This document shows, in pieces, positions 16,181 through 24,747 of a stretch of DNA of 28,807 nt; the stretch's first letter is position 1, and the number at the start of each line of letters is the position of its first letter. The stretch spans positions 1 to 28,807 of the forward strand of contig UQYV01000043.1 of the NCBI GenBank assembly GCA_900545245.1. The letters are read 5' to 3'. This DNA is from an uncultured Bacteroidales bacterium (lineage in GTDB: Bacteria > Bacteroidota > Bacteroidia > Bacteroidales > UBA932). The position numbers and the translations under genes were made by a program. Below the pieces are notes generated by a model. The model was not told the origin of the DNA. It saw only the letters and a program-made list of their open reading frames with translations, and did not search any database.

Positions 16181-17143
16181 ATGGAAATTCCAAAAGTAAG
16201 TGTCATTGTCCCTATATATAAAGTCGAGAAGTATATCGCAAGATGTGCGGAGAGTTTATTTGACCAGACATTGGATGGATTGGAGATAATTTTCATAAAT
16301 GATTGTTCTCCAGATAATTCAATGAAAGTACTTGAGGAAACAATCGAAAATAGTAAGTTAAAGCTTGAGAAATCGGAAACGAATATAAGAATTGTTAATA
16401 TGCCGACGAACAGCGGGCAAACCGCTGTTCGTCGGCGTGGAGTACAATTATGCACTGGAGAATTTGTAATTCATTGTGATAGCGATGATTGGATTGAGCC
16501 TCAAATGTATGAGGCAATGTATGATCTTGCAAAACGAAAAGGTGTTGATATTACCATTTGCGATTACTATATTTCTACAGATGAGTCTGATAAACGAGTG
16601 GCGCAAGATATCCCGAGTTCAAAGGACGACTTATTGGGGAGTATTATTGATGGGCGGGTTCACTCCTCTTGCTGTAATAAATTGGTAAAACGTTCTCTGT
16701 ATGATAATGTGGAGATGTGGCCAAAGGCAAATATGCGTGAAGATTTGGCTTTGATGACACAGTTGATCTATTATTCGACATCTTTCGCTTATCTGCCACA
16801 CTCTTTTTATCATTATTATGTTAATCAAACATCTATTTCTCAGAATAATGAAGTGGAGCATTTAATATCTCGTTATAAGCAGTCTGTGCAAAACTATGAA
16901 TCTATCATGTCTTTTCTTCGCAAAAGGAAATGTCTTGACCGATATAATAATGAGATACAGTATCTTCAGTTTCATATAAAGATTGAATTGGCACCATTAA
17001 CGTTTCGTAAAGAACAATACCATTATTGGTGCGATGCTTTTCCAGAATTGAAAGTTAAAGATGTGCTATTGCTTAAAATCCCGCTTAAGAGAAAAATGAA
17101 ATATCTCCTATTTAGTATTGTTGAATTATTAAAAAGACTGTAA
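16181..17143 (+). CDS. Family 2 glycosyltransferase
   Basis: A 320-aa GT-A-fold enzyme that should add one sugar to the lipid-linked repeat unit at the cytoplasmic face. It begins VSVIVPIYKVEKYIARCAESLFDQT, with the nucleotide-binding N40-D41 (FINDCSPDNS) and the DxD motif D100-S-D102-D-W. The ATG at 16181 is used over an upstream TTG at 16166. Codons 74-86 are made from a perfect 15-bp inverted repeat (16402-16436) that gives TAVRRRG where related enzymes usually have SAARNRG. The donor cannot be read from sequence. Confidence 0.9.
   Translation: MEIPKVSVIVPIYKVEKYIARCAESLFDQTLDGLEIIFINDCSPDNSMKVLEETIENSKLKLEKSETNIRIVNMPTNSGQTAVRRRGVQLCTGEFVIHCDSDDWIEPQMYEAMYDLAKRKGVDITICDYYISTDESDKRVAQDIPSSKDDLLGSIIDGRVHSSCCNKLVKRSLYDNVEMWPKANMREDLALMTQLIYYSTSFAYLPHSFYHYYVNQTSISQNNEVEHLISRYKQSVQNYESIMSFLRKRKCLDRYNNEIQYLQFHIKIELAPLTFRKEQYHYWCDAFPELKVKDVLLLKIPLKRKMKYLLFSIVELLKRL
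16402..16436. repeat. Perfect 15-bp inverted repeat inside the GT2 gene
   Basis: GCCGACGAACAGCGG (16402-16416) and CCGCTGTTCGTCGGC (16422-16436) are exact reverse complements around a 5-base loop GCAAA. The arms are GC-rich in an AT-rich gene. No T-run follows, so it is not an ordinary terminator. Confidence 0.95.
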
Positions 17144-17149
17144 CTACAA

Positions 17150-18235
17150 ATGGTCTATCCATATAGTGGTCAGTTAGCCATAGTGAATCTTGTAATATGG
17201 CTTGTTCTGATTCTTAAATACAAAAAAGTATATTTTCGAGAACAATGCGTTTCAGGGAATCATGTCGTATTGATTTTCTTTGCAACATTGTTCTGTACGT
17301 TTGCTTTTTCAGAAGCAGATACTTATCATTACCATACTTTGTATGACAAGATGCTCATTTTCAATGAGCGAACCCATGTCGAACCCTTCTATTATTGGCT
17401 GGTAAAAGTATTACCTCACAATTATTATGTTTGGCGATGTGGTATATGGGGAGTCGCTATGCTATTGTTCATTGGAACAGCAAAGAGATATGATGTTAAC
17501 CCGATGACATTATGCTTTGTCTTTCCGATGATTCTGATGCAGCAGTTTGCATTAACTCGTGGTGCGTTGGGAATAGCTTTGTTTTTATTTTCTTCATCTT
17601 ACATAATTAAACCTGGCAGCAATCGGATAATTTCTTGTATATTGGGAATAGTCGGATGTGTAGTTTCGTTGTATCTTCATAAAAGTTTGCCTCTTTTTGC
17701 TTTTATTGCATTGTTCGCATTTGTCCCATTGAAAAAGTGGACATTAGCAGTATTGTTGGTGATGTTTCCTGTTATTCGAGGATTCATTATTCCTTTCGTA
17801 TTTGAAATGTTGGGGACTAGTTTTTTCTCGGAAGAAACGGTGGAATTTGCAACAAATTATCTTGAAAGAGAGCAGAGCAAAGCAAACTTCAATGGCATGA
17901 TTCGATATGTGGTAGACTATACACCTCGATTTATGTGCTTCTTTATACTCGTAAGAGAGTTCGTATTTAAAGCAAAATTCAAGACTCCAAAAGAAATCAA
18001 GATTCTATTCCAGTATTCGTTTCTTCTCTTTTATGTGGCATTACTGTTTTGGGGGCAGAATACATCGTCATTCGTGACAAACCGCACTCTACACATGATG
18101 TGTTTCCCTTTGACCATTACATTGTCTTATATATTGTATACAACTAAAAGAAATAAATTGACAAAAATCACTATGCTTTTATTTTTGTTCTCAGATTTGT
18201 TCGCTTTCTCCTATACGATATACTCTTGTTGGTAG
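17150..18235 (+). CDS. wzy: EpsG-family polysaccharide polymerase (Wzy-like)
   Basis: A 361-aa protein with roughly ten hydrophobic segments, and the EpsG-type pattern: an acidic and aromatic loop early (SEADTYHYHTLYDKM), VEPFYYWLVK, then LTRGALGIALFLFSSSYI and a late NRTLHMMCFPLTI segment. It should join repeat units in the periplasm. It lies 6 nt after the GT2 gene and is the only polymerase candidate in the locus. The family is called from pattern, as these proteins diverge strongly. Confidence 0.8.
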   Translation: MVYPYSGQLAIVNLVIWLVLILKYKKVYFREQCVSGNHVVLIFFATLFCTFAFSEADTYHYHTLYDKMLIFNERTHVEPFYYWLVKVLPHNYYVWRCGIWGVAMLLFIGTAKRYDVNPMTLCFVFPMILMQQFALTRGALGIALFLFSSSYIIKPGSNRIISCILGIVGCVVSLYLHKSLPLFAFIALFAFVPLKKWTLAVLLVMFPVIRGFIIPFVFEMLGTSFFSEETVEFATNYLEREQSKANFNGMIRYVVDYTPRFMCFFILVREFVFKAKFKTPKEIKILFQYSFLLFYVALLFWGQNTSSFVTNRTLHMMCFPLTITLSYILYTTKRNKLTKITMLLFLFSDLFAFSYTIYSCW

Positions 18236-18244
18236 CCTTTGTTT

Positions 18245-19342
18245 ATGAAAATTTTGGAAGTTATTCCTCAACTCTCATCAGGAGGTGGGGAGCGTTTTAC
18301 AGTCGACCTTTGCAATGAATTGTCAAAGAACAACGAGGTGACATTGCTAACTTATTATAATAGTCCCGCGTCAAATTTTTACTTGCCAGACTTGTCTTCA
18401 GCAGTAAGACATATTTCATTATGTAAAAATAAAGGTTTTTCGCTGCGGATGTTTATGCAAGTCGCATCTGTTATTGCATCGGAGAACCCAGACATCGTGC
18501 ATCTGCATTTAAGGGCAATAAATTATATGTTGCCTTCTGTCCTATTTAAACGCTGTGGTATCCGGTATTTTATGACGATTCATAGTGATGCAGAAAAAGA
18601 AGCCGGCGGCAAGTTAGGTGCTATTCTACGCATGCTCTGTTTTAAGTGTAGGATGATCTTACCTATAACAATTTCAAACGCATCATGTGAGAGTTTTAGA
18701 CGATATTACGGTATATCAGCTCCTATGATTTTCAATGGCCGTTCTATTCCAAATGACTTTACGGCTTCCATGTCAGTCAATGCTGAAATTGATTCATATA
18801 AAATAACTCCTTCTACGAGAGTAATCACCAATGTCGCAAGATTCAGTGAGGAGAAACGGCAGCCTTTATTGGCGAAGGTTGCCTCTCGTCTTTTCGCAGA
18901 GGGGTATGATTTCACTGTCTTATATATCGGAGGAGTCCGTGATGAAGCTGTTCTTGATGAAACACGTAAATTGATTTCTCCCAATCAGCATATTCTTGGC
19001 GAAAAGGCTAATGCATTGGACTATCTGGCTTCATCGGATGCGTTTTGTCTGTGTTCATCGTATGAAGGGCTTCCAATATCTCTGATTGAGGCATTGGGGG
19101 TAGGGACGGTCCCCGTATGTACACCGGCAGGCGGTATTGTTGATTTGATAAAGGATGGTGAGAATGGTATCCTTGCTTCTGATTTTTCAGAAGATGCTCT
19201 GTATGTGGCTCTGAAAAGATTCATGAATATTACAGAAAAAATATTGAAAGCAATGGAGGCATCAGCAAAGTCTGCTTACCAGCCGTATTCAATGTCTGTT
19301 TGTGCAGAGAAGTATTCGCAATTGTTTTCTTCCACAATTTGA
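18245..19342 (+). CDS. Family 4 glycosyltransferase
   Basis: A 365-aa GT-B-fold retaining glycosyltransferase. The N-terminal acceptor half starts KILEVIPQLSSGGGERFTVDLCNEL with the glycine-rich loop; the donor half has NVARFSEEKRQPLLAKVA and the E-x7-E block EGLPISLIEALG near residues 273-281, then GGIVDLIKDGENGIL. ATG 18245 is used over TTG 18239. The donor sugar is unknown. Confidence 0.92.
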   Translation: MKILEVIPQLSSGGGERFTVDLCNELSKNNEVTLLTYYNSPASNFYLPDLSSAVRHISLCKNKGFSLRMFMQVASVIASENPDIVHLHLRAINYMLPSVLFKRCGIRYFMTIHSDAEKEAGGKLGAILRMLCFKCRMILPITISNASCESFRRYYGISAPMIFNGRSIPNDFTASMSVNAEIDSYKITPSTRVITNVARFSEEKRQPLLAKVASRLFAEGYDFTVLYIGGVRDEAVLDETRKLISPNQHILGEKANALDYLASSDAFCLCSSYEGLPISLIEALGVGTVPVCTPAGGIVDLIKDGENGILASDFSEDALYVALKRFMNITEKILKAMEASAKSAYQPYSMSVCAEKYSQLFSSTI

Positions 19343-19386
19343 TGAATGGCATGGATGTACTATCAGAATGAGCAGGACATGAGTAT

Positions 19387-20334
19387 ATGAAAAATAAAGT
19401 TTTAATACTCGGGACCACAATAGAAAGTGCAGGAATAGGCGGTGTGACAATCCATATTCAGCGTTTATGTCAATGGCTGGAGCGAGAAGGCTATTCTTTT
19501 GATTTCTGCGATTATAAGTCAGTTCCAATCTTAAGGCAGATAAAAGAAATCAGTGCGCATGAGGTTTTTCATATCCATGCCTCCAATCCATATTTGCGCT
19601 TCTTCTATATTCTGTTAGGTAAGGTGTTGCGTGTCCGCACTATATTGACTGTGCATGGAGATCTCGGCCGCCACTCGCGTATGAAAAATTGTTTTGACAA
19701 ATTGAGCGTCCGAATGTGCGACTGCCCCGTTTTGATAAATAAGCACAGTTACGACATCGCGCTAAAATTGAATGAAAACAGCAGATATATCTCGACATTC
19801 ATTCCGCCGGTTTCGGAAGGCTATTTGCCGGAGTCTGTCGAGCGGGTTATTCAGACCGCGAAGAAGAATTGCCTTACCATTGTCGCCACAAATGCTTCTG
19901 TAATGTCTTTTTCTGATGATGGAAATGAAATATATGGAATACATTTCCTTGTCGAATATTTTCGAAGCCGACCCGGATATTTCCTTTGTGTGTCAGATCC
20001 TTCATCCCAATATTCGACGCATTATGGAGGTTCTGCATTCGAGAATGTCATTTTTATTACAGAGAATCACTCTTTCTATCATCTGCTTGAACTTTCAGAT
20101 ATCCTCATTCGGGCTACTGTGACAGATGGAGACTCATTGTCAATCAAAGAGGGCTTGTTTCTGAAGAAAACAGTTTTGGCAACTGATTGTGTGGATCGAC
20201 CGGAATGTGTGATACTGTTCCATTACAATGACAGCGTTTCATTGGACAAGGCTTTATCTGAAAAAAACCTTTCTTCATGTTGGAAGAATGAGGATGTAGT
20301 TGATTCCATAAAGGAATTGTATACTGCCTTATAG
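19387..20334 (+). CDS. Divergent GT4-like glycosyltransferase
   Basis: A 315-aa protein with a GT-B-type N-terminus (KVLILGTTIESAGIGGVTIHIQRLCQWLEREGYSFDFCDY), VFHIHASNPYLRFFYILLGK and TILTVHGDLGRH, and a donor half with LLELSDILIRATVTDGDSLSIKEGLFLKKTVLATDCVDRPE. The last block replaces the usual EGxP motif with DGDSLSIKEGL. It is shorter than standard GT4 enzymes, but both halves are recognisable. Confidence 0.82.
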   Translation: MKNKVLILGTTIESAGIGGVTIHIQRLCQWLEREGYSFDFCDYKSVPILRQIKEISAHEVFHIHASNPYLRFFYILLGKVLRVRTILTVHGDLGRHSRMKNCFDKLSVRMCDCPVLINKHSYDIALKLNENSRYISTFIPPVSEGYLPESVERVIQTAKKNCLTIVATNASVMSFSDDGNEIYGIHFLVEYFRSRPGYFLCVSDPSSQYSTHYGGSAFENVIFITENHSFYHLLELSDILIRATVTDGDSLSIKEGLFLKKTVLATDCVDRPECVILFHYNDSVSLDKALSEKNLSSCWKNEDVVDSIKELYTAL

Positions 20335-20370
20335 TTTTGGACTACTGAAGTAGTTTGTTTTAGTATTGTG

Positions 20371-21894
20371 ATGAAAAACATAGGACGGCTGTTTCGAACC
20401 GTTGTGCATCTTAAGCCGGTTCAGATTTTTTATCAGGTCCGACGCCGAATATGGAAGCCGAAGTATGTCCATCGTGCTGCACCTGATGCTGTCTCGCCTC
20501 ACAGGTGGATTGTTGAACCTATACCTCGTGTAACTTGTCTTGACAGAGATGTATTCTGTTTTCTTAATCTCAGCAAACGTTTTTCTTCCTGGTGTGACGT
20601 GTCGGACGGAATGTTGTGGGCGTATAACCTCAATTATTTCGATTGGCTGAATCAGAAAGCTGTTTCAGAAGAGGAATGTGTGTCTTGGGTAGACCGCTTC
20701 ATTGACGGACTGGACGGCAATGGAATCGGACTTGACGCTTATCCCACGTCTTTGAGAATCGAGAATTGGATAAAATTCTTCTGCCGGTGTCCTGAACAGC
20801 TGACAAAAAGGCGGTGCGACTGCTTGTTCTCACAGTATCGGCATCTTCAACAATCCATTGAGTACCATCTGCTTGGTAACCACCTTCTTGAAAATCTGTG
20901 TTCACTTTATATCGCAAGTCTCTTTTTCAATGATTTTAGGTATCATGGCCTCATTCTGAAAAAATTGTTGAAGGAACTTGGTGAAGAAATCCTTGCTGAC
21001 GGAGGACATTTTGAGCAGTCGCCGATGTACCATTGCATTGTACTTGACAGACTTCTGGACTGTATCAATGCAGGAAAATCATCGGCATGGTGTTATGACG
21101 GAGAAGTTGAACAGCTTGTAATAGCCGTGTCTCCTATGCTCGGGTGGCTTTCCGCAATGTGCTATGCAGATGGTACTTATCCGCTGTTCAATGATGCGGC
21201 AGACGGAATCGCGCCCTCTCCTGCCGAAATTTTCGGTTATGCGGAAAGATTATGCATAGCATGGGAAAAGGCAGAACTCGGAGAGTCGGGATATGTACAC
21301 CTGTCGAATGGAAAGTATGAGGCTTTTGCCGACAGAGGAAATATCGCTGCGGCTTATCAGCCTGGCCATACCCATTCTGACGTGTTCAGCTATGAATTGA
21401 GAATAGACGGCCAACCATTTGTAATTGACACAGGTATAAGTACATACAATAAGACTGGACGTCGTCAGTATGAACGTTCCTCTTTCGCCCACAACTCCGT
21501 GACGATTGATGGTCAGGGCCCTTATGAGGTCTGGGGCGGATTCAGAGTCGGAGCACGGGGGACAGTACATGGTGATGTATGCCGCTTTCCGTCCGGTGCT
21601 GTACATCGGCGTGATTTTTCTCTTAAGGATGACTGTTTTATTGTAGAGGACAGCGTTTCTGACGGTACTGCTGTGTCCAGAATCCATCTTTCTCCAGAAG
21701 TCTCTTTGCTTGAAGTCGATAAACTTGATTCGGGAGCGGCAGTTGTTCTGACGACAGCCGGAAAAATTATAATATCCGGGGCATTTGACGTCACTGTCAA
21801 ACCATGTCTCGTTTCTCATGAATACAATCGTTTTCAGGAATCCAATTGTATAGAAATCACATTTGAACATAATGTGAAGTATTCGATAATATGA
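20371..21894 (+). CDS. Heparinase II/III-like (alginate lyase family) protein
   Basis: A 507-aa protein with an N-terminal helical toroid (LWAYNLNYFDWL, GLDAYPTSLRIENWIKFF, GNHLLENLCSLYIAS, DGGHFEQSPMYHCIVLDRL) and a C-terminal beta domain (FADRGNIAAAYQPGHTHSDVFSYELRIDGQPFVIDTG, RSSFAHNSVTIDG). The Asn-His, Tyr-His and H-S-D residues expected of the lyase site are visible. There is no signal peptide, so it should be cytoplasmic, unlike lyases for extracellular polymers. In capsule loci the role may be glycan processing or modification rather than degradation. It overlaps the next GT gene by four bases. Confidence 0.88.
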   Translation: MKNIGRLFRTVVHLKPVQIFYQVRRRIWKPKYVHRAAPDAVSPHRWIVEPIPRVTCLDRDVFCFLNLSKRFSSWCDVSDGMLWAYNLNYFDWLNQKAVSEEECVSWVDRFIDGLDGNGIGLDAYPTSLRIENWIKFFCRCPEQLTKRRCDCLFSQYRHLQQSIEYHLLGNHLLENLCSLYIASLFFNDFRYHGLILKKLLKELGEEILADGGHFEQSPMYHCIVLDRLLDCINAGKSSAWCYDGEVEQLVIAVSPMLGWLSAMCYADGTYPLFNDAADGIAPSPAEIFGYAERLCIAWEKAELGESGYVHLSNGKYEAFADRGNIAAAYQPGHTHSDVFSYELRIDGQPFVIDTGISTYNKTGRRQYERSSFAHNSVTIDGQGPYEVWGGFRVGARGTVHGDVCRFPSGAVHRRDFSLKDDCFIVEDSVSDGTAVSRIHLSPEVSLLEVDKLDSGAAVVLTTAGKIIISGAFDVTVKPCLVSHEYNRFQESNCIEITFEHNVKYSII

Positions 21895-23090
21895 AAATTC
21901 TTATAGTTTCGGAACGCTATTGGCCGGAGGTCGGTGCTGCACCGTCGAGATTGGCCAATATGGCAGAAGGGTTCAAAAGGGAAGGCAATGAAGTGGATGT
22001 GCTTACGAGTCTTCCAAACTATCCGACAGGAAAGATTCTCGACGGTTACCGCGGACATGTCAGGAAAAAGGAGATACACAACGGGGTGAACCTTTTCCGC
22101 TATTGGATTTATGCGACGGTCAGCCGGAATCCGATACCCCGGGTGCTCAACATGTTTTCATTTGCCGTGATGATCTGGTTTTTTGCTGTCAATGTCAAGA
22201 GAATCAGGAAATATGACGCGGTCATAATCCAGACGCCGACGCTTGTCGTTGCAGTCAGCGCGATGCTCATTTTCAAAGGGCTGTATAGAAAGACATGTGC
22301 GTTGAACGTAAGTGATATATGGCCTTCTACGGCGGTGGACATGGGAGTGATGAAAGAGGGGAGTCTGTCATGGCGGTTCATGCACCGGTGTGAAAAATAT
22401 CTGTATCGGAAAAGTGATGCCGTTCTGGGGCAAAGCAATGAGATACTGGAACATATAAAAGGATACCAGAATAAGGGACGTTTCTTTTTGTATCGCAATC
22501 TTCAGAAATATGACATCGGCATAGATTGTCGGGAAAGAAATGGGCGGATGAAACTGGTGTTCTGCGGCATGCTCGGAGTCGCCCAGAATGTCGCCGGCAT
22601 AGTGAAGTCCGTTCCTTTCCATGATTTGGATGTCGAGTTCCACATAATCGGCGGCGGGAAGCAGGCGGACGAAATAAAGGCATGGTGCGAGTCTCATCCT
22701 GACGGCAATGTGTTTTTTCATGGATTTGTCCCGAAAGAACAGATCCCGCTTTGCCTGAAAGAAATGGATGCGAGCATTGTACCTCTTGCCGGGCGCATCC
22801 GGGGTGCAGTCCCTTCAAAAATTTATGATCTTCTTCCACAAGGATTGCCGATTCTTTTCTGTGGTGCCGGCGAAGCTTCCGATTTCATATTGTCGCATAA
22901 GGTCGGATTTGTCAGCGCACCGGGGGATTATGATGCGTTGTCGGCAAATGTAGCCCATTTGCGGGATCTTTCTGATGAAGAATTTCGCGAGATGACTGCG
23001 AGATGCATCCGGACAAGTCGCGATGAACTTGATTTTGACTTGCAGATGCAACGTTGTTGTGAGTTTTTGAAAAACTTGCAAGAATGCTAA
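21891..23090 (+). CDS. Family 4 glycosyltransferase, WbuB-like
   Basis: A 399-aa GT-B enzyme opening KILIVSERYWPEVGAAPSRLANMAEGFKREGNEVDVLTSLPNYPTG, characteristic of the WbuB-like branch. NVSDIWPSTAVDMGVM is in the middle, and the donor half ends with VPSKIYDLLPQGLPILFCG. WbuB-type enzymes usually act early on the lipid-linked sugar, which fits its position just before the initiating transferase gene. The ATG overlaps the stop of the heparinase-like gene. Confidence 0.9.
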   Translation: MKILIVSERYWPEVGAAPSRLANMAEGFKREGNEVDVLTSLPNYPTGKILDGYRGHVRKKEIHNGVNLFRYWIYATVSRNPIPRVLNMFSFAVMIWFFAVNVKRIRKYDAVIIQTPTLVVAVSAMLIFKGLYRKTCALNVSDIWPSTAVDMGVMKEGSLSWRFMHRCEKYLYRKSDAVLGQSNEILEHIKGYQNKGRFFLYRNLQKYDIGIDCRERNGRMKLVFCGMLGVAQNVAGIVKSVPFHDLDVEFHIIGGGKQADEIKAWCESHPDGNVFFHGFVPKEQIPLCLKEMDASIVPLAGRIRGAVPSKIYDLLPQGLPILFCGAGEASDFILSHKVGFVSAPGDYDALSANVAHLRDLSDEEFREMTARCIRTSRDELDFDLQMQRCCEFLKNLQEC

Positions 23091-23105
23091 CTTCTGTGAA
23101 TATTG

Positions 23106-23180
23106 ACAAAAAAGAGCAACTGATAGGGACAGTCGCTCTTTGATGAAAAAGTTCAATGACCTTTTACATTTTTAGTTCCG
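23106..23180 (-). ncRNA. Predicted antisense small RNA within the capsule operon
   Basis: Between a consensus minus-strand promoter and a minus-strand terminator lies a 75-nt stretch with no protein gene. The predicted RNA has an imperfect first hairpin (AAAAGGTCA with TGAACTTTT, one mismatch) and the terminator hairpin. It would be complementary to the capsule mRNA in the gap between the WbuB-like GT and the initiating transferase. Antisense small RNAs at glycan loci are known in Bacteroides (DonS). Expression here is unproven. Confidence 0.55.
23108..23141 (-). terminator. Minus-strand terminator of the predicted sRNA
   Basis: AAAGAGC (23111-23117) pairs with GCTCTTT (23135-23141), with an inner ACTG/CAGT stem. 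A run of six A at 23108-23113 gives U6 on the minus strand. Read on the plus strand the hairpin lacks a real T-run, so capsule transcription could pass. Confidence 0.75.
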
Positions 23181-23184
23181 GGTG

Positions 23185-23215
23185 CAAAGATACTGATAAT
23201 GCTGTTCATTGCAAA
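23185..23215 (-). promoter_or_regulatory. Consensus minus-strand promoter inside the capsule operon
   Basis: On the minus strand TTTG (23215-23212), a 19-nt spacer and TATCTTTG (23192-23185) match the Bacteroides consensus exactly. The start is predicted near 23179. It points against the operon. Confidence 0.7.
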
Positions 23216-23264
23216 TATTTATGAGACTGTTCATTTTGAACTTAAACGCTGAACCTAAACTGAT

Positions 23265-24728
23265 ATGACACTAAATGTAGTTTTGCAGATTGTGCTTGGC
23301 GCAGTCGTCGCCCTTGCGTCTGTATTCTGGATTTATTTCAAGATTCTTAAGATTTCTTTCCGGAAAAACCTTGTGGATTGCCCGGATGCCAGAAAACTTC
23401 AGCGGCGTCCTGTGCCTGTCGTCGGCGGACTTGCCGTGTTTTTCGGCGTGCTGGCGGGGCTGCTTGTGTCTGCTGCTTTCCATAAGATTGTTTCTCCGGG
23501 AGAGACGAGCGTCAGTCTGTTTTCGGTGCTGGCAGCGATGAGCCTGATGCTTTATGTCGGGGCTATGGACGATATGATGGGGCTGACTCCGAAGTCGCGT
23601 TTCTCCATCGAAATCGCCACGATTCTGTGCCTTATATACTCCAGCGGAATGTGCATTGACACGTTCCAGGGCATGTGGGGAATTGGAACGTTTTCATGGT
23701 GGTTTGCTGTCCCGCTCACTGTTTTCGCAGGTGTGGGAATCATCAATGCCATAAACATGATAGACGGGGTCAATGGATTGTCGAGCGGTCTTTGCATAAA
23801 CTGCTGCGTCCTATTTGGAGTGGCATTTGTCAAGGCCGGGGACATTCCGAATGCTATACTCGCTTTCACGATGGTCGGGGCATTGATACCGTTCTTCATC
23901 CACAATGTGTTCGGATTGAAATCCAGGATGTTCATCGGGGATGCCGGCACTATGGTGATTGGAATGCTGATGATCTGGTTTCTGCTCTGCATCTTGAGTT
24001 CAGAGAGCCGGGTCGCATATTACGAGACTGCCGATGGTGTGAATCTGATTGCTCTTTCACTCGCGATTTTGTCCGTTCCGGTGTTTGATACGCTGCGTGT
24101 GATGACGATGCGCATGGTGCATAAGAAAAGTCCGTTCAGTCCGGACAAGACACACCTTCACCACATGTTCATAAATGTCGGCATAAGCCATTTCATCACC
24201 GCGGCAAGTGAAATCCTTATCGGCATAACCATTACGGCAGTCTGGGCTGTCAGCGTCGTTCTTAAGGTCTCGCTTGATTGGCAGCTTTATATTGTAATCG
24301 CTTCGTCAGTGTTTTTTGTCTGGGGAACATACGCTTTTCTCCAGTATAACGCCAGGAAACATACGGCTTTCCTCCACAGAATCATAGGATTCAGCATCCG
24401 GACGCATCTCGGGAGGACTTCGTGGTGGAAAACGATTACGGCAAAGCTTGATGCTCCCGGAGATTATTCGAATGTCTCGTTTGAAGATGCGGAGGAGCCT
24501 GCGGATTTTGCAAATGCGGCAGACAGGGCAGAGGAGAACCGCAGGCTAATTTTGGCTTATGTCAAGGGTAAGGCCGAGGTTTACGTCAGCGACATCATGG
24601 ACAACAGCGGGGCTGAGAGGCATCAGGTGTATCCCATCATCTTTGAGGAAGTTAAAGCCGGGCATGTTGTCACGATAAAGAGCGATGCTTCCGGACTTCC
24701 TGTCATTGTTGCTTTGAATCAGCAGTGA
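23265..24728 (+). CDS. Undecaprenyl-phosphate sugar-1-phosphate transferase (WecA/MraY family) with C-terminal extension
   Basis: Starts repeat-unit synthesis by moving a HexNAc-1-phosphate (probably GlcNAc or a derivative) from UDP to undecaprenyl phosphate. About ten membrane spans cover residues 1-360. Catalytic motifs are D102-D103 (MDDMMGLTPKSRF), NMIDGVNG (164-171), FIGDAG (223-228) and the HLHHMF loop (297-302). The family usually ends soon after the last span. This one continues about 120 residues, and the last 70 (NAADRAEENRRLILAYVKGK to the end) look like a small helix-rich, winged-helix-like domain. A WecA-type initiator late in a capsule operon is usual in Bacteroides. Confidence 0.92.
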   Translation: MTLNVVLQIVLGAVVALASVFWIYFKILKISFRKNLVDCPDARKLQRRPVPVVGGLAVFFGVLAGLLVSAAFHKIVSPGETSVSLFSVLAAMSLMLYVGAMDDMMGLTPKSRFSIEIATILCLIYSSGMCIDTFQGMWGIGTFSWWFAVPLTVFAGVGIINAINMIDGVNGLSSGLCINCCVLFGVAFVKAGDIPNAILAFTMVGALIPFFIHNVFGLKSRMFIGDAGTMVIGMLMIWFLLCILSSESRVAYYETADGVNLIALSLAILSVPVFDTLRVMTMRMVHKKSPFSPDKTHLHHMFINVGISHFITAASEILIGITITAVWAVSVVLKVSLDWQLYIVIASSVFFVWGTYAFLQYNARKHTAFLHRIIGFSIRTHLGRTSWWKTITAKLDAPGDYSNVSFEDAEEPADFANAADRAEENRRLILAYVKGKAEVYVSDIMDNSGAERHQVYPIIFEEVKAGHVVTIKSDASGLPVIVALNQQ

Positions 24729-24747
24729 TTTCTTCGGCGGTATAGAT

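Noticed and set aside
23111..23141. Plus-strand terminator splitting the capsule operon
   Set aside because: The hairpin is followed by GATGAAAAAG on the plus strand, with no T-run; the U-run is on the minus strand.
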